64,000 nt of DNA from Elioraea tepidiphila DSM 17972 (GCF_000378465.1 NZ_KB899910.1:124001-188000), one strand, 5' to 3'. Positions 1-9,495 are shown, counted from the first letter of the stretch. Notes: a model not told the origin generated them from the letters alone. Program-made: numbers and translations.

Positions 1-659
1 TCCGCGACGCGGTACACGCCTTCTCGAAGGATGGCGGGCTCGCGGTGCTCTACGGCAACATCGCCGAGGAGGGCTCGATCGTGAAGACCGCCGGGGTGGA
101 TGCGAGCATCCTGACCTTCGCCGGCCCCGCGCGCGTGTTCGAGAGCCAGGAGGCCGCTGTCGCGGGCATTCTCGGCGGAGAGGTCGTGCCGGGCGATGTC
201 GTCGTGGTGCGCTACGAGGGACCGAAGGGCGGGCCCGGCATGCAGGAGATGCTCTATCCGACCAGCTACCTGAAGTCGAAGGGGCTCGGGAAGGTCTGCG
301 CGCTGGTCACCGACGGGCGCTTCTCGGGCGGCAGTTCGGGGCTGTCGATCGGCCATGTCTCGCCCGAGGCGGCCGAGGGCGGAACGATCGGGCTCGTTCA
401 GGACGGCGACCGGATCGAGATCGACATTCCCAGGCGCTCGATCCGGCTCGCGGTGGATGAGGGCGAACTCGCGCGGCGGCGCGCGGCGATGGAGGCGCGC
501 GGCGAGGCGGCGTGGCAGCCCTTGCACCGCGAGCGGAAGGTTTCGGCAGCGCTGCAGGCCTACGCGGCACTGACCACCAGTGCGGCGCGCGGCGCGGTGC
601 GCGATGTCGGCCAGCTCCGCCGCGCCCGCGCCACGCGCGCCCCGGCGCCGGCCAAATAG
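1..659 (+). CDS. ilvD: Dihydroxy-acid dehydratase, C-terminal part (5' end outside window)
   Basis: This is the last ~218 codons of an IlvD/Edd-family dehydratase, read from base 3. IlvD dehydrates 2,3-dihydroxy-isovalerate and 2,3-dihydroxy-3-methylvalerate to the 2-keto acids of valine, leucine and isoleucine synthesis in the cytoplasm. The segment shows [31 protein letters not shown] and [15 protein letters not shown]; the last contains the serine regarded as catalytic in the family. The wording matches the E. coli IlvD type better than Edd or sugar-acid dehydratases. The Fe-S cysteines lie mainly in the missing upstream part. The final ~15 residues are Ala/Arg/Pro-rich and look like a lineage-specific tail. 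About 130 bases without a gene follow. Confidence 0.93.
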   Translation, partial: RDAVHAFSKDGGLAVLYGNIAEEGSIVKTAGVDASILTFAGPARVFESQEAAVAGILGGEVVPGDVVVVRYEGPKGGPGMQEMLYPTSYLKSKGLGKVCALVTDGRFSGGSSGLSIGHVSPEAAEGGTIGLVQDGDRIEIDIPRRSIRLAVDEGELARRRAAMEARGEAAWQPLHRERKVSAALQAYAALTTSAARGAVRDVGQLRRARATRAPAPAK

Positions 660-786
660 CGGACCGACCGGCTCTCCGCGGATGCACCGACCACGCAGCG
701 CGTTCCAGTGTGTCCGGGCGGATGCATCCTCCGGCGATCGGGCAAGCGCTGACCCGTCCCGCCCCTGCTGGTGCTGCGCGCCGCTG

Positions 787-2181
787 GTGCAGGCGATCCA
801 GCGCCGGGTCGACCGAGACGTCTCGCGGCGGCTGTTTCTCGGCGGCGCGGCGGCACTGCTCGCGCCGTTCCGCGACGCCAGCGCCCAGCCATCGTCCATG
901 GCGCCGGCGCAGGCAGCGCCACCACGCCCGCTCCTGCTGACCAATCTCAGGCTGTTCGACGGCGCGAGCGGCTCGATCCGCCAGGGTGTCGCGATCCGCA
1001 TCGAGGGCAACCGGATCGCCGCGCTGCCGTCCGCAGGCGAGGCGCCGGGCGAGGCGCAGGTGATCGACTGCGGCGGCCGCCTCGCCATGCCGGGGCTGAT
1101 CGACGCGCACTGGCACGCCACGCTCTGCGCCTTGCCCCAGAGCGTCGCGATGACGGCCGACGTGGCCTACATCCATCTGGCAGCGGCCGCCGAGGCGGAG
1201 CGGACGCTGATGCGCGGCTTCACGACGGTGCGCGATGCCGGCGGTCCCGCCTTCGCGCTCAAGCGCGCGATCGACGAAGGCATCATCCTCGGCCCGCGCA
1301 TCTACCCGGCGGGCGCGATGATCTCGCAGACCTCCGGCCATGGCGATTTCCGCTTGCGCTCCGAGGTGCCGCGCGGCACGACCGCCGCCCTCAGCGCCGC
1401 GGAGATGGCGGGCATCGCGATGATCGCCGATGGCGAGGCCGAGGTGCTGCGCCGCGTGCGCGAGCAGCTCATGCTCGGCGCGTCACAGATCAAGCTGATG
1501 GCGGGCGGCGGCGTCACATCGCCCTACGACCCGCTCGACAGCATCCAGTTCACCGAGGCCGAGCTGCGCGCCGGGGTCGCCGCCGCCGCGGACTGGGGCA
1601 CCTACGTGATGACCCATGTCTACACCCCGGCGGGAATCCAGCGCGCGATCCGCGCCGGGGCAAAGTCGATCGAGCATGGCCATCTCGCCGATGAGGAGAC
1701 CGTCCGCATGATGGCCGGCGAGGGCGTCTGGTGGAGCCTGCAGCCCTTCCTGGCCGACGCGGATGCCAACGTGATGGCCGACCCGGCGAGCCGCGCCAAA
1801 CAGGCCGCAGTGGCGCGCGGGAGCGAACGGGCCTACGAGCTGGCGCAACGGTTCGGCGTGCAGACCGCCTGGGGCACCGACATCCTGTTCTCGCCGGCCA
1901 ACTTGGCGACCCACGGACGGCAGCTTGCGAAACTGACCCAGTTCTACGACCCGCTGACGCTGCTGCGGACCGCGACCGGCAACTCGGGCGCGTTGCTGAA
2001 GCTCTCCGGCCCGCGCAACCCCTATCCGCACGAGCTCGGCGTGATCCGGCCCGGCGCCTATGCCGACATCCTGATTGCCGAAGGCGACCCGACACGCAGT
2101 CTCGAGTTCCTGACCGATCCGGCTGCAACGCTGAAGCTGATCATGAAGGATGGCCGCGTCCACAAGAATACGATGCAGTAG
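787..2181 (+). CDS. Secreted metal-dependent amidohydrolase (Xaa-Pro dipeptidase / imidazolonepropionase-like)
   Basis: This amidohydrolase-superfamily TIM-barrel enzyme of ~464 aa carries the full metal set. It has HWH in GLIDAHWHATL, a probable carboxylated lysine in QIKLMAGGGV, His in VMTHVYT, His in SIEHGHLAD and Asp in TAWGTDIL. The pattern fits the Pro-Xaa dipeptidase/imidazolonepropionase-like branch, but the substrate cannot be told from sequence. The GTG start at 787 is chosen because it puts SRRLFLGGAAALL (twin-arginine-like) in the N-terminal signal ending near DASAQ. In-frame ATGs further upstream at 682 and 580 would add an unusual Arg/Pro-rich leader. It stands alone, with the ilvD end upstream and a CtrA-type box downstream. 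Confidence 0.88.
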   Translation: MQAIQRRVDRDVSRRLFLGGAAALLAPFRDASAQPSSMAPAQAAPPRPLLLTNLRLFDGASGSIRQGVAIRIEGNRIAALPSAGEAPGEAQVIDCGGRLAMPGLIDAHWHATLCALPQSVAMTADVAYIHLAAAAEAERTLMRGFTTVRDAGGPAFALKRAIDEGIILGPRIYPAGAMISQTSGHGDFRLRSEVPRGTTAALSAAEMAGIAMIADGEAEVLRRVREQLMLGASQIKLMAGGGVTSPYDPLDSIQFTEAELRAGVAAAADWGTYVMTHVYTPAGIQRAIRAGAKSIEHGHLADEETVRMMAGEGVWWSLQPFLADADANVMADPASRAKQAAVARGSERAYELAQRFGVQTAWGTDILFSPANLATHGRQLAKLTQFYDPLTLLRTATGNSGALLKLSGPRNPYPHELGVIRPGAYADILIAEGDPTRSLEFLTDPAATLKLIMKDGRVHKNTMQ

Positions 2182-2280
2182 GGCGACGATCGCGGGAAGC
2201 GCTCGCCGCGTCGCCGCGAACGCCCGTCGGGCTGGTGATCGCGACGGCATACACACGCATGGATTGCGAAACGATCAGCG

Positions 2281-2296
2281 TTAACCCATTATTAAC
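2281..2296 (+). promoter_or_regulatory. Candidate CtrA binding site (TTAA-N7-TTAAC)
   Basis: The sequence TTAACCCATTATTAAC matches the alphaproteobacterial CtrA full-site consensus TTAA-N7-TTAAC exactly. It sits directly upstream of the small gene at 2300. It is an AT-rich island in a GC-rich window, so a chance match is unlikely. A weak sigma-70-like pair (TTGCGA at 2264, CATTAT at 2287, 17-base spacer) overlaps it, so CtrA could either activate or occlude. The match is seen directly; binding is inferred. Confidence 0.55.
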
Positions 2297-2299
2297 CAC

Positions 2300-2533
2300 A
2301 TGCGTGTCAGAACCCTGCGCATGGTCTCGCTCTCGTCCCTCGCGGCGTTCTCGCAGTCGGCCTCGGCCGCGCTGCAGGTGCGCGACAGCCGCGCGGTCGG
2401 TGGCAGCCAGGTGTTCGGCGGGGTCAACCGCAACATCATGGCCGCACCGCCCAAGCCCGCGCAGCCGATCCTTCCGGCCGAACCGCCGGCGGGGCCGCTG
2501 CCGCGCGGCTCGCTGCTGAACCTCACCATCTGA
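2300..2533 (+). CDS. Small protein of unknown function behind a CtrA-type site
   Basis: A 77-aa reading frame starts at ATG 2300, with an in-frame alternative ATG at 2321. I do not recognise the family. The N-terminus has a short apolar/serine stretch (MVSLSSLAAFSQSASA) that might be a weak signal sequence. The C-terminal half is Pro/Ala-rich (PPKPAQPILPAEPP). Three things favour a real gene: the CtrA-like box 4 bases before the start, a 9-bp stem-loop 18 bases after the stop, and a residue composition unlike out-of-frame GC-rich noise. There is no clear ribosome-binding site, and if the weak promoter at 2264-2292 is used the transcript would be nearly leaderless. Confidence 0.5.
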   Translation: MRVRTLRMVSLSSLAAFSQSASAALQVRDSRAVGGSQVFGGVNRNIMAAPPKPAQPILPAEPPAGPLPRGSLLNLTI

Positions 2534-2550
2534 CGCCGGGTCCCTGACGA

Positions 2551-2572
2551 CAGACCCGCTCGCGCGGGTCTG
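2551..2572 (+). terminator. Stem-loop after the small gene
   Basis: A perfect 9-bp stem, CAGACCCGC/GCGGGTCTG, closes a TCGC loop 18 bases after the stop at 2533. There is no T-tract, which is common in very GC-rich genomes, so it may be a weak terminator or a transcript-stabilising hairpin. Confidence 0.5.
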
Positions 2573-2620
2573 ATCGCACATCGGCGCGTTCGCCGCTCGC
2601 GCGCCGCAATTCCGCGCGAG

Positions 2621-3160
2621 ATGCTGGCGCGTGACCACCCCTGCCCTCACCGGCCCGCGCATTCGCGCGATCCCCACGGCGACACGCGGCCGCGCCTGAC
2701 CTGCCCGGACTGCGGCTTCATCGCCTACGAGAACCCGAAAGTGGTGGTGGGCTCGGTCGCCAGCCATGGCGGCCGTGTGCTGCTCTGCCGGCGCGCGATC
2801 AACCCGCGCGCTGGCTTCTGGACCCTGCCGGCGGGCTTCCTCGAAATGGGCGAGACGGCCGAGCAGGGCGCGCGCCGCGAGGCGATGGAGGAGGCGCGCG
2901 CGACCCTCGCGCTGGAGGGCATCCTCGGCGTCTATTCGATCGCGCGGATCGGCCAGGTCCAGGTGATCTTCCGCGCCCGGCTGCTCGACCCGGCGGCGAT
3001 CGGCCCGACCGACGAATCGAGCGAGGTCGCCCTCTTCGCCTGGGACGCCATCCCATGGCACGACATCGCCTTCCCCTCCGTGCACTGGGCGCTCAACCAC
3101 TGGCGCGACAGCCTGGACGCATCGTTTTGGCCCGCGCGCGGCAACCCGGGGCCGGCATGA
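2621..3160 (+). CDS. NUDIX hydrolase with partial zinc-ribbon N-terminus
   Basis: This 179-aa protein has a Nudix box at residues 72-94 (G72, E78, R86-E87, E90-E91). The usual glycine near the box end is Arg93. A CPDCG pair at 28-31 precedes the conserved FIAYENPKVVVGSV segment, which is typical of the NudC-like ADP-ribose/NAD-type NUDIX group. Such enzymes cleave nucleoside diphosphate-X compounds in the cytoplasm with Mg2+; the exact substrate is unknown. The start is uncertain because the region before residue 25 is poorly conserved and no strong ribosome-binding site is seen. Its stop overlaps the ATG of the next gene (ATGA), so the two are probably co-translated. Confidence 0.85.
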   Translation: MLARDHPCPHRPAHSRDPHGDTRPRLTCPDCGFIAYENPKVVVGSVASHGGRVLLCRRAINPRAGFWTLPAGFLEMGETAEQGARREAMEEARATLALEGILGVYSIARIGQVQVIFRARLLDPAAIGPTDESSEVALFAWDAIPWHDIAFPSVHWALNHWRDSLDASFWPARGNPGPA

Positions 3161-3504
3161 GACGGGTGACGGTGCTCGCCATCGCCCTTGCCGCCCTGGC
3201 CGCGCCAGCGTCGGCCCAGGTCGCGCCGCCGCTCGCGCGGGGGATTCTGGTCGACGAACTGCCCCTTTCGCCCCGCCCCTCCCCGAACCCGGCGGCACCG
3301 ACCACGCCGTCGATCGCCGGCACCGAGCGCCCGGCGGCCGGCAGCGCGGTCGAGGTCGCGCCGCACACCACGCTGACACCGGGCTTCCTCGGCACCAGGC
3401 CGGCCGACGCGCCGCTCGACGGCCCGACCGGCCGGCCGCACCGCGGCATCGGCGAAAAACTGCTGGAGGCCGGGCCCGGCGTGGTGCTCCAGCGGCGGTT
3501 CTGA
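3157..3504 (+). CDS. Small exported Pro/Ala-rich protein, unknown function
   Basis: This 115-aa protein starts at ATG 3157 and overlaps the NUDIX stop by four bases. Residues 1-20 (MRRVTVLAIALAALAAPASA) form a clear Sec signal peptide ending at ASA-Q. The mature part is low-complexity, rich in Pro, Ala, Gly and Thr, with no cysteine and no recognisable domain. Its C-terminus ends in VVLQRRF. It is likely periplasmic or loosely envelope-associated. The four-base overlap suggests translation coupled to the NUDIX gene, though the link in function is not evident. It converges on the minus-strand creatininase gene with only six bases between stops. Confidence 0.72.
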   Translation: MRRVTVLAIALAALAAPASAQVAPPLARGILVDELPLSPRPSPNPAAPTTPSIAGTERPAAGSAVEVAPHTTLTPGFLGTRPADAPLDGPTGRPHRGIGEKLLEAGPGVVLQRRF

Positions 3505-3510
3505 GACCGC

Positions 3511-4341
3511 TCAGCGCCGCGGGGCGAAGGGCCGGCGCGGACACCAGACCGGGTCGGGCGCGGACCAGAGCGACGGAGTCGCCATCGCCGCGGCGAGATT
3601 CGCCGCCGCCGCCTGCAGCAGCGCCTCGCCCTTCTCCGGGGTCGCGGCGCGCGGATCGCCACGCACGCCCGTGCCCGGGGCGCGCTCCTCGAAGCTGCGG
3701 AAGCGCTGGATGCCCACCCCGTCCGCCGAGGAGACGCCGGCGATCTCGCCCGGGGCCATCGCCCCGGCGGCGGCGGCCTCGATGTGCTCGCGCCGCACCA
3801 GATCGGGGGCGAGCGCCATCATCATCGCGGTCTCGCCCTCGCAGGCGTGCTGGATGTTCTTCTGTCGCTCCAGGATCGCGCCGACGGCCTCGGCGGCCAT
3901 GATCCAGTAGGTCGCGCCGGCGATCGGCATGTCCAGTTCGACCGCCAGCTCGCGCACCGCGACCGCCAGCGGCTCGGTGTTGCCGCCATGACCGTTCACC
4001 ACGAACAGCCGCCGGAACCCGCACACCTTCAGGCTGCGGGCGATCCCGCGCAGCACCGCGGCGAAGGTCGCGTAGTCGAGGCTGATCGTGCCGCCGAAGG
4101 GGAAATGGTGCTCGCTCATGCCCATCCACTGGCAGGGCAGCACCACGGCGGGCTCGCCCCGGCCGACCAGCAGCCGGGCCGCGCGCAGGCTGACCTCACT
4201 GGCGAGCGCGGTATCGACGCAGGTCGGCAGATGCGGACCGTGCTGCTCCAGACTCGCCACCGGCAGGATCACCAGCGCATCGCGCGCAGCCAGATCCTTG
4301 AGTTCCGGCGCGGTCATCCGCGCCCATTCCACGGTTGTCAT
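3511..4341 (-). CDS. Creatininase-family amidohydrolase
   Basis: This 276-aa member of the creatinine amidohydrolase/MftE/FAPy-deformylase family is metal-dependent and cytoplasmic. Visible ligand motifs are EQHGPHLP (E32, H34), VDT (D43), NGHGGN (H118) and HACEGET (E168), so all metal-binding positions of creatininase are present. Substrates in the family range from creatinine to formamidopyrimidines, and the sequence does not decide among them. The ATG at 4341 gives the canonical N-terminus MTTVEWARMTAPEL. Open frame upstream of it runs antisense to terC and is rejected. It is divergent from terC across 252 bases and has no operon partner, so context gives no substrate hint. Confidence 0.87.
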   Translation of the reverse strand: MTTVEWARMTAPELKDLAARDALVILPVASLEQHGPHLPTCVDTALASEVSLRAARLLVGRGEPAVVLPCQWMGMSEHHFPFGGTISLDYATFAAVLRGIARSLKVCGFRRLFVVNGHGGNTEPLAVAVRELAVELDMPIAGATYWIMAAEAVGAILERQKNIQHACEGETAMMMALAPDLVRREHIEAAAAGAMAPGEIAGVSSADGVGIQRFRSFEERAPGTGVRGDPRAATPEKGEALLQAAAANLAAAMATPSLWSAPDPVWCPRRPFAPRR

Positions 4342-4420
4342 GCCTGCCCCTCCATCGCGGTCGATCCGTGCTTTCCGCCGCAGTCGATCCTGTCCGGCCC
4401 ACCGAGTCCAGACGACGCCA

Positions 4421-4449
4421 TTGCAATGATGCGCGCGTCGTCCTATTTG
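4421..4449 (+). promoter_or_regulatory. Candidate sigma-70 promoter of terC
   Basis: TTGCAA (4421-4426) and TATTTG (4444-4449) are separated by 17 bases in the AT-richest part of the intergenic region. Transcription would begin near 4456, giving a ~138-base structured leader before the terC ATG. Confidence 0.45.
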
Positions 4450-4455
4450 GCGCCC

Positions 4456-4593
4456 TGGTCCGGGCCCCTCTGGCGGGAGGGTCCGGCGCGGCCGTGCACC
4501 CGAGGCCGCGTCCCGGCGACCGCGATGTCGGACCTCCTCAACATCCATCGGGCGGCCCTCGTGCCGTCGTCCGGGTGCACGATGGAGGTCCGG
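4456..4593 (+). promoter_or_regulatory. Structured terC leader, candidate yybP-ykoY (Mn2+/pH-responsive) riboswitch
   Basis: The leader upstream of the TerC/Alx gene contains a 7-bp hairpin CGCGGCC/GGCCGCG (4487-4493 with 4504-4510). Its loop (4494-4502) is exactly complementary to 4572-4580. A second element, CGGACCTCC (4529-4537), is perfectly complementary to the Shine-Dalgarno stretch GGAGGTCCG (4584-4592). It runs straight into CCTCAACATCC (4534-4544), which resembles the conserved CAACAU loop of the yybP-ykoY motif, and a GGGAGGGT element lies at 4475-4482. yybP-ykoY RNAs control Alx/TerC and Mn exporters in proteobacteria, so genomic context fits. The helices are seen directly; membership in RF00080 is inference because the 5' GGGGAGUA element is imperfect. 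Confidence 0.5.
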
Positions 4594-5616
4594 ATGTCGG
4601 CGCCGTGGTGGTTCTGGGTCGCGTTCAACGCGGCCATCGTGCTGCTTCTCGTGCTGGACCTCGGCCTGCTGACGAAGCGGGACCGGGCGATTCCGGTGAA
4701 GGAGGCGCTGCTCCGGTCGGGCTTCTTCTTCCTGCTGGCGATGCTGTTCTGCGCCGGGGTGTTCGCCTTCTACGGCGATACCCCGGAGATCCGCACCCAG
4801 AAGGGGTTCGAGTTCCTCACCGGCTACCTGATCGAGTGGTCGCTCTCGGTCGACAACATCTTCGTCTTCGTCCTGATCTTCAGCCATTTCCAGGTGCCGG
4901 CGCAGTACCAGCACCGGGTGCTGTTCTGGGGCATCCTCGGGGCGCTGGCGATGCGCGGCTCGCTGATCCTGGTCGGGACCGCCCTGATCCAGCAGTTCCA
5001 GTGGATCATGATCGGATTCGGGCTGTTCCTGATCTGGTCGGGCTGGAAGATGCTGCGCGCCGTCGACGAGGAGCCCGACCTCGAGACCAACCGCGTGCTG
5101 ACCTGGGTGAAGGCACGCTATCGCGTGACCGAGACCTACGAGGGCGACCAGTTCTACGTGCGCCGCGACGGCCGGCTGTTCCTCACGCCGCTCGCGCTGG
5201 TGCTGGTGCTGATCGAGCTGACCGACCTGGTGTTCGCCCTCGACTCGATCCCGGCGATCTTCGCCATCACCACCGATCCGTTCATCGTCTACACCGCGAA
5301 CGTGTTCGCGATCCTCGGGCTGCGCGCCATGTATTTCGCCCTCGCCGGCATCATCCACCGCTTCCACTACCTGAAATATGGGCTGTCGATCGTGCTGATG
5401 ATCGTCGGCGCCAAGATGCTCGCCAACTACGTGGCGGGCGGCAAGGCGGTGCCGGTCGAGTATGCGCTGATGGTCACGGCAGGAATCATCGGCGGCTCGA
5501 TCGTGCTCAGCCTGATCAAGACCGCCGAGCGGCGTCCGGCGGAGGCGCTCGCGACGGCATGGCGCGGCTGGGTCCCCTTCAGCCGCAGCCGGCGCGCGCG
5601 CGGCCAGGGCGAGTGA
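4594..5616 (+). CDS. TerC/Alx-family inner-membrane protein (probable Mn2+ export/metal homeostasis)
   Basis: This 340-aa polytopic membrane protein has about eight to nine hydrophobic helices. The two family signatures with acidic residues in the membrane are present: SVDNIFVFVLIF and ALDSIPAIFAIT. The layout, including the cytoplasmic stretch around residues 150-200, matches E. coli Alx (321 aa), which is tied to Mn2+ efflux and alkaline-pH response. The ATG at 4594 is preferred over 4582 because GGAGGT at 4584-4589 is well placed for it. The structured leader suggests translational control by metal or pH. The C-terminal tail is Arg-rich. It is a single-gene unit, with the cox operon starting ~160 bases downstream. 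Confidence 0.9.
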   Translation: MSAPWWFWVAFNAAIVLLLVLDLGLLTKRDRAIPVKEALLRSGFFFLLAMLFCAGVFAFYGDTPEIRTQKGFEFLTGYLIEWSLSVDNIFVFVLIFSHFQVPAQYQHRVLFWGILGALAMRGSLILVGTALIQQFQWIMIGFGLFLIWSGWKMLRAVDEEPDLETNRVLTWVKARYRVTETYEGDQFYVRRDGRLFLTPLALVLVLIELTDLVFALDSIPAIFAITTDPFIVYTANVFAILGLRAMYFALAGIIHRFHYLKYGLSIVLMIVGAKMLANYVAGGKAVPVEYALMVTAGIIGGSIVLSLIKTAERRPAEALATAWRGWVPFSRSRRARGQGE

Positions 5617-5779
5617 GCCGCGGCCATCCGGGGGGTGCCGGCCGATCGTTCGGCAGCCGTCCCCATGCTTGACCGGGCGCGTCGGACGCGCGAGAGATGC
5701 GGCGCCGCACAACGGGCGGTCGGGCGGGCTGAGACCGGCCGGTATGGGCTTGCGGTACGTGTCGGAACGGGGTGATCGA

Positions 5780-6634
5780 ATGCGCGTGTCCGGTCGGGTT
5801 GTCGGCTTGGGTCTGGCGGGGGTCGCGGCGCTGGCCGTCGCGAGCGGCGCCTATGCGGCCTCGACCGATCTTGGCGTGCCGGTGCCCTGGGGCATGGGCC
5901 TGCAGGATTCGGCAAGCCCGGTGAAGGAGCGGGTGGCGTCGCTGCACGACCTGATCCTGGTCATCATCACCCTGATCACGCTCTTCGTGCTGGCCCTGCT
6001 CGCCTATGTCTGCTGGCGCTTCAAGGCCGATCGCAACCCTAACCCGTCGCGCACCAGCCACAACACGCTGCTCGAGGTCGCCTGGACGGTGATTCCGGTT
6101 CTGATCCTGGTGGTGATCGCCGTGCCGTCGTTCCGGCTGCTCTATTTCATGGACCGCACCGAGGAGCCCGACCTCACGGTGAAGGTCACCGCCTTCCAGT
6201 GGGCCTGGGAGTACGAGTATCTCGACGCCGACGGGCTGAAGTTCGAGAGCTACATGATCCCGGCGGACGAGGCGGTGGCGCAGGGCAAGCGGCGGCTGCT
6301 CGACGTCGACAACGAGATGGTCGTGCCGGCGGGCAAGAACGTGCGGGTTCTGGTCACCAGCCGGGACGTGATTCACAGCTTCTTCGTCCCCGCCCTCGGC
6401 GTGCAGAAGTACAACATCCCCGGCCGCACGATGGAGACCTGGTTCCGCGCCGACCGGCCGGGCGTGTATTACGGGCAGTGCAATCAGATCTGCGGCGTCA
6501 ACCACGCCTTCATGCCGATCGTGGTGCGCGCGCTGCCCGAGGCCGAGTTCACCACCTGGCTCGAGCAGGCGAAGCAGCGCTTCGCGGTCGCCCCGGCGGG
6601 CGAGACCATGCGGGTCGCCGAGGCCCGCCAGTGA
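5780..6634 (+). CDS. coxB: Cytochrome c oxidase subunit II (CuA subunit)
   Basis: Subunit II of an aa3-type oxidase (284 aa) takes electrons from cytochrome c at the periplasmic face. It has a signal sequence (cleavage near AYA-AS), two membrane helices (about 52-78 and 95-116), and a C-terminal cupredoxin domain. CuA ligands are H199, C234, C238, H242 and M245 in YYGQCNQICGVNHAFM. Position 236, usually Glu in the CxExC motif (backbone CuA ligand and side-chain Mg ligand), is Gln here. ATG 5780 is chosen because upstream in-frame sequence would put ~37 polar residues before the signal. First gene of the oxidase operon; coxA follows after 47 bases holding a GC palindrome. Confidence 0.96.
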   Translation: MRVSGRVVGLGLAGVAALAVASGAYAASTDLGVPVPWGMGLQDSASPVKERVASLHDLILVIITLITLFVLALLAYVCWRFKADRNPNPSRTSHNTLLEVAWTVIPVLILVVIAVPSFRLLYFMDRTEEPDLTVKVTAFQWAWEYEYLDADGLKFESYMIPADEAVAQGKRRLLDVDNEMVVPAGKNVRVLVTSRDVIHSFFVPALGVQKYNIPGRTMETWFRADRPGVYYGQCNQICGVNHAFMPIVVRALPEAEFTTWLEQAKQRFAVAPAGETMRVAEARQ

Positions 6635-6645
6635 CGATGGGAGAG

Positions 6646-6661
6646 CGGGCCCGCGGGCCCG
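6646..6661. other. 16-bp perfect GC palindrome between coxB and coxA
   Basis: CGGGCCCGCGGGCCCG is self-complementary and lies 12 bases after the coxB stop and 21 before the coxA start. In RNA it would fold into a strong hairpin. It may protect the upstream 3' end or tune the coxB:coxA ratio. There is no T-tract. Confidence 0.5.
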
Positions 6662-6669
6662 GGTTCTGA

Positions 6670-8274
<1,605 letters not shown>

Positions 8275-8284
8275 GCCCTGCTGA

Positions 8285-9271
8285 ATGAGCGAACGAGTCA
8301 TCGGTAACGCGGGGGGTGCGAGGGGGGCCTGCGAGGCCCCCCTCGACCCCGTTCTTGAGTATGCGGGGAGCGAGCCGCGCGACTGGCTGCTCCTGCTCAA
8401 GCCGCGCGTCATGTCGCTCGTCGTCTATACCGGCCTGATCGGTCTGCTCGTTGCGCCGCACCCCATGCACCCGGTGCTCGCGGCGATCGCGGTGCTCTGC
8501 ATCGCGCTGGCGGCGGGCGCCTCGGGCGCGATCAACATGTGGTACGACCGCGACATCGACGCGGTCATGCGCCGCACCGCGCAACGCCCGATCCCGGCCG
8601 GTCGGATCAGTCCTGATGCTGCGCTCGGCTACGGCACCGCGCTCGCGGTGTTCTCGGTGCTGCTGATGGGGCTCGCGGCCAACTGGGTGGCGGCGCTCGT
8701 GCTGGCGCTCTCGATCGCCTTCTACGTGTTCGTCTACACGGTCTGGCTGAAGCGGCGCACGCCGCAGAACATCGTCATCGGCGGCGCGGCGGGCGCCTTC
8801 CCGCCGGTGATCGGCTGGGCGGCGGCGACCGGCTCGATCGAGCTCGCCCCGGTGGTGCTGTTCGCGATCATCTTCTTCTGGACGCCCCCGCATTTCTGGG
8901 CACTCAGCCTGTTCGCGCATGCGGACTATGCGCGGGCCGGCGTGCCCATGCTGCCGGTGGTGGCTGGCGCGCGCGAGACGCGGCGGCAGATCCTGATCTA
9001 CACGGCCGTGCTGGTCGCGGTGTCGCTCGCGCCCGTCGCACTCGGCTTCGCAGGGGCCCTCTATGGCGCGGCCGCCCTGCTGCTCGGCGCGGGGTTCCTG
9101 CGCCATGCCCTCTCGGTGCTCCGCGAGCGGCAGGACGCGGCCGGGGTCAGCCTCACCGGCGACCGCGCGGCCAAGGCCGCGTTCCGGTTCTCGATCACCT
9201 ATCTGTTCGCGCTGTTCGGTGCACTGGCGCTCGATCGGCTGGTGACGGGGGCGGGATGGCTCCCCATCTAG
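8285..9271 (+). CDS. ctaB: Protoheme IX farnesyltransferase (heme O synthase)
   Basis: This 328-aa UbiA-superfamily membrane prenyltransferase converts heme B to heme O, the precursor of the heme A in CoxA. The catalytic Asp-rich motif NMWYDRDID (N84, D88, D92) is intact, as is the second conserved stretch [14 protein letters not shown]. Seven to nine helices follow. The conserved domain starts at [11 protein letters not shown] (about residue 38). The first ~35 codons are variable and overlap a very strong hairpin at 8313-8350. No convincing later start exists, since candidates there lack a ribosome-binding site. It lies 10 bases after coxA. The stop overlaps the region just before the next small gene. 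Confidence 0.96.
   Translation: MSERVIGNAGGARGACEAPLDPVLEYAGSEPRDWLLLLKPRVMSLVVYTGLIGLLVAPHPMHPVLAAIAVLCIALAAGASGAINMWYDRDIDAVMRRTAQRPIPAGRISPDAALGYGTALAVFSVLLMGLAANWVAALVLALSIAFYVFVYTVWLKRRTPQNIVIGGAAGAFPPVIGWAAATGSIELAPVVLFAIIFFWTPPHFWALSLFAHADYARAGVPMLPVVAGARETRRQILIYTAVLVAVSLAPVALGFAGALYGAAALLLGAGFLRHALSVLRERQDAAGVSLTGDRAAKAAFRFSITYLFALFGALALDRLVTGAGWLPI
8313..8350 (+). other. Strong hairpin inside the 5' end of ctaB
   Basis: A perfect 12-bp stem (8319-8330 with 8334-8345) with a 3-base loop is extended by four more G-C pairs and one T-A pair across a one-base bulge (8313-8317 with 8346-8350). It sits ~30 bases into ctaB, just after the highly expressed coxA. It could attenuate ctaB expression. 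No T-tract is present. Confidence 0.55.
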
Positions 9272-9276
9272 GCATC

Positions 9277-9495
9277 ATGGCGGAATACGATCCGCAGGCG
9301 GTGGGCCGCCCCGAGCGTCTGACGCGCGAGCAGTCGGATGCGCTCGCGCGCCGGCGCCGTGCCCGCAACCGGGCGATGTTCCTCGTCCTGCTCGGCCTCG
9401 TCGGCCTGTTCTATGTCCTCACCATGAGCCGCCTCTCCGAGGTCGGCGATCCGCAGCAATGGTCCCGTCCCGGCGCAATCGCACCGTCGCGCTGA
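9277..9495 (+). CDS. Small single-span membrane protein of the cytochrome oxidase operon
   Basis: This 72-aa protein begins MAEYDPQAVGRP and has a basic stretch ([12 protein letters not shown]) before one membrane helix (about 33-51). It ends in a short polar tail. Short proteins of this form occupy the same place between ctaB and ctaG in many alphaproteobacteria and are annotated as oxidase assembly-associated. Their biochemical role is not established. ATG 9277 is preferred to 9256, which would overlap ctaB. Its 3' end overlaps the ctaG start by 37 bases, implying tight translational coupling. Confidence 0.78.
   Translation: MAEYDPQAVGRPERLTREQSDALARRRRARNRAMFLVLLGLVGLFYVLTMSRLSEVGDPQQWSRPGAIAPSR

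Noticed and set aside
4342-5712. N-terminal extension of the creatininase frame to 733 codons
   Set aside because: The extra part is antisense to terC. The family N-terminus and catalytic domain start at 4341.
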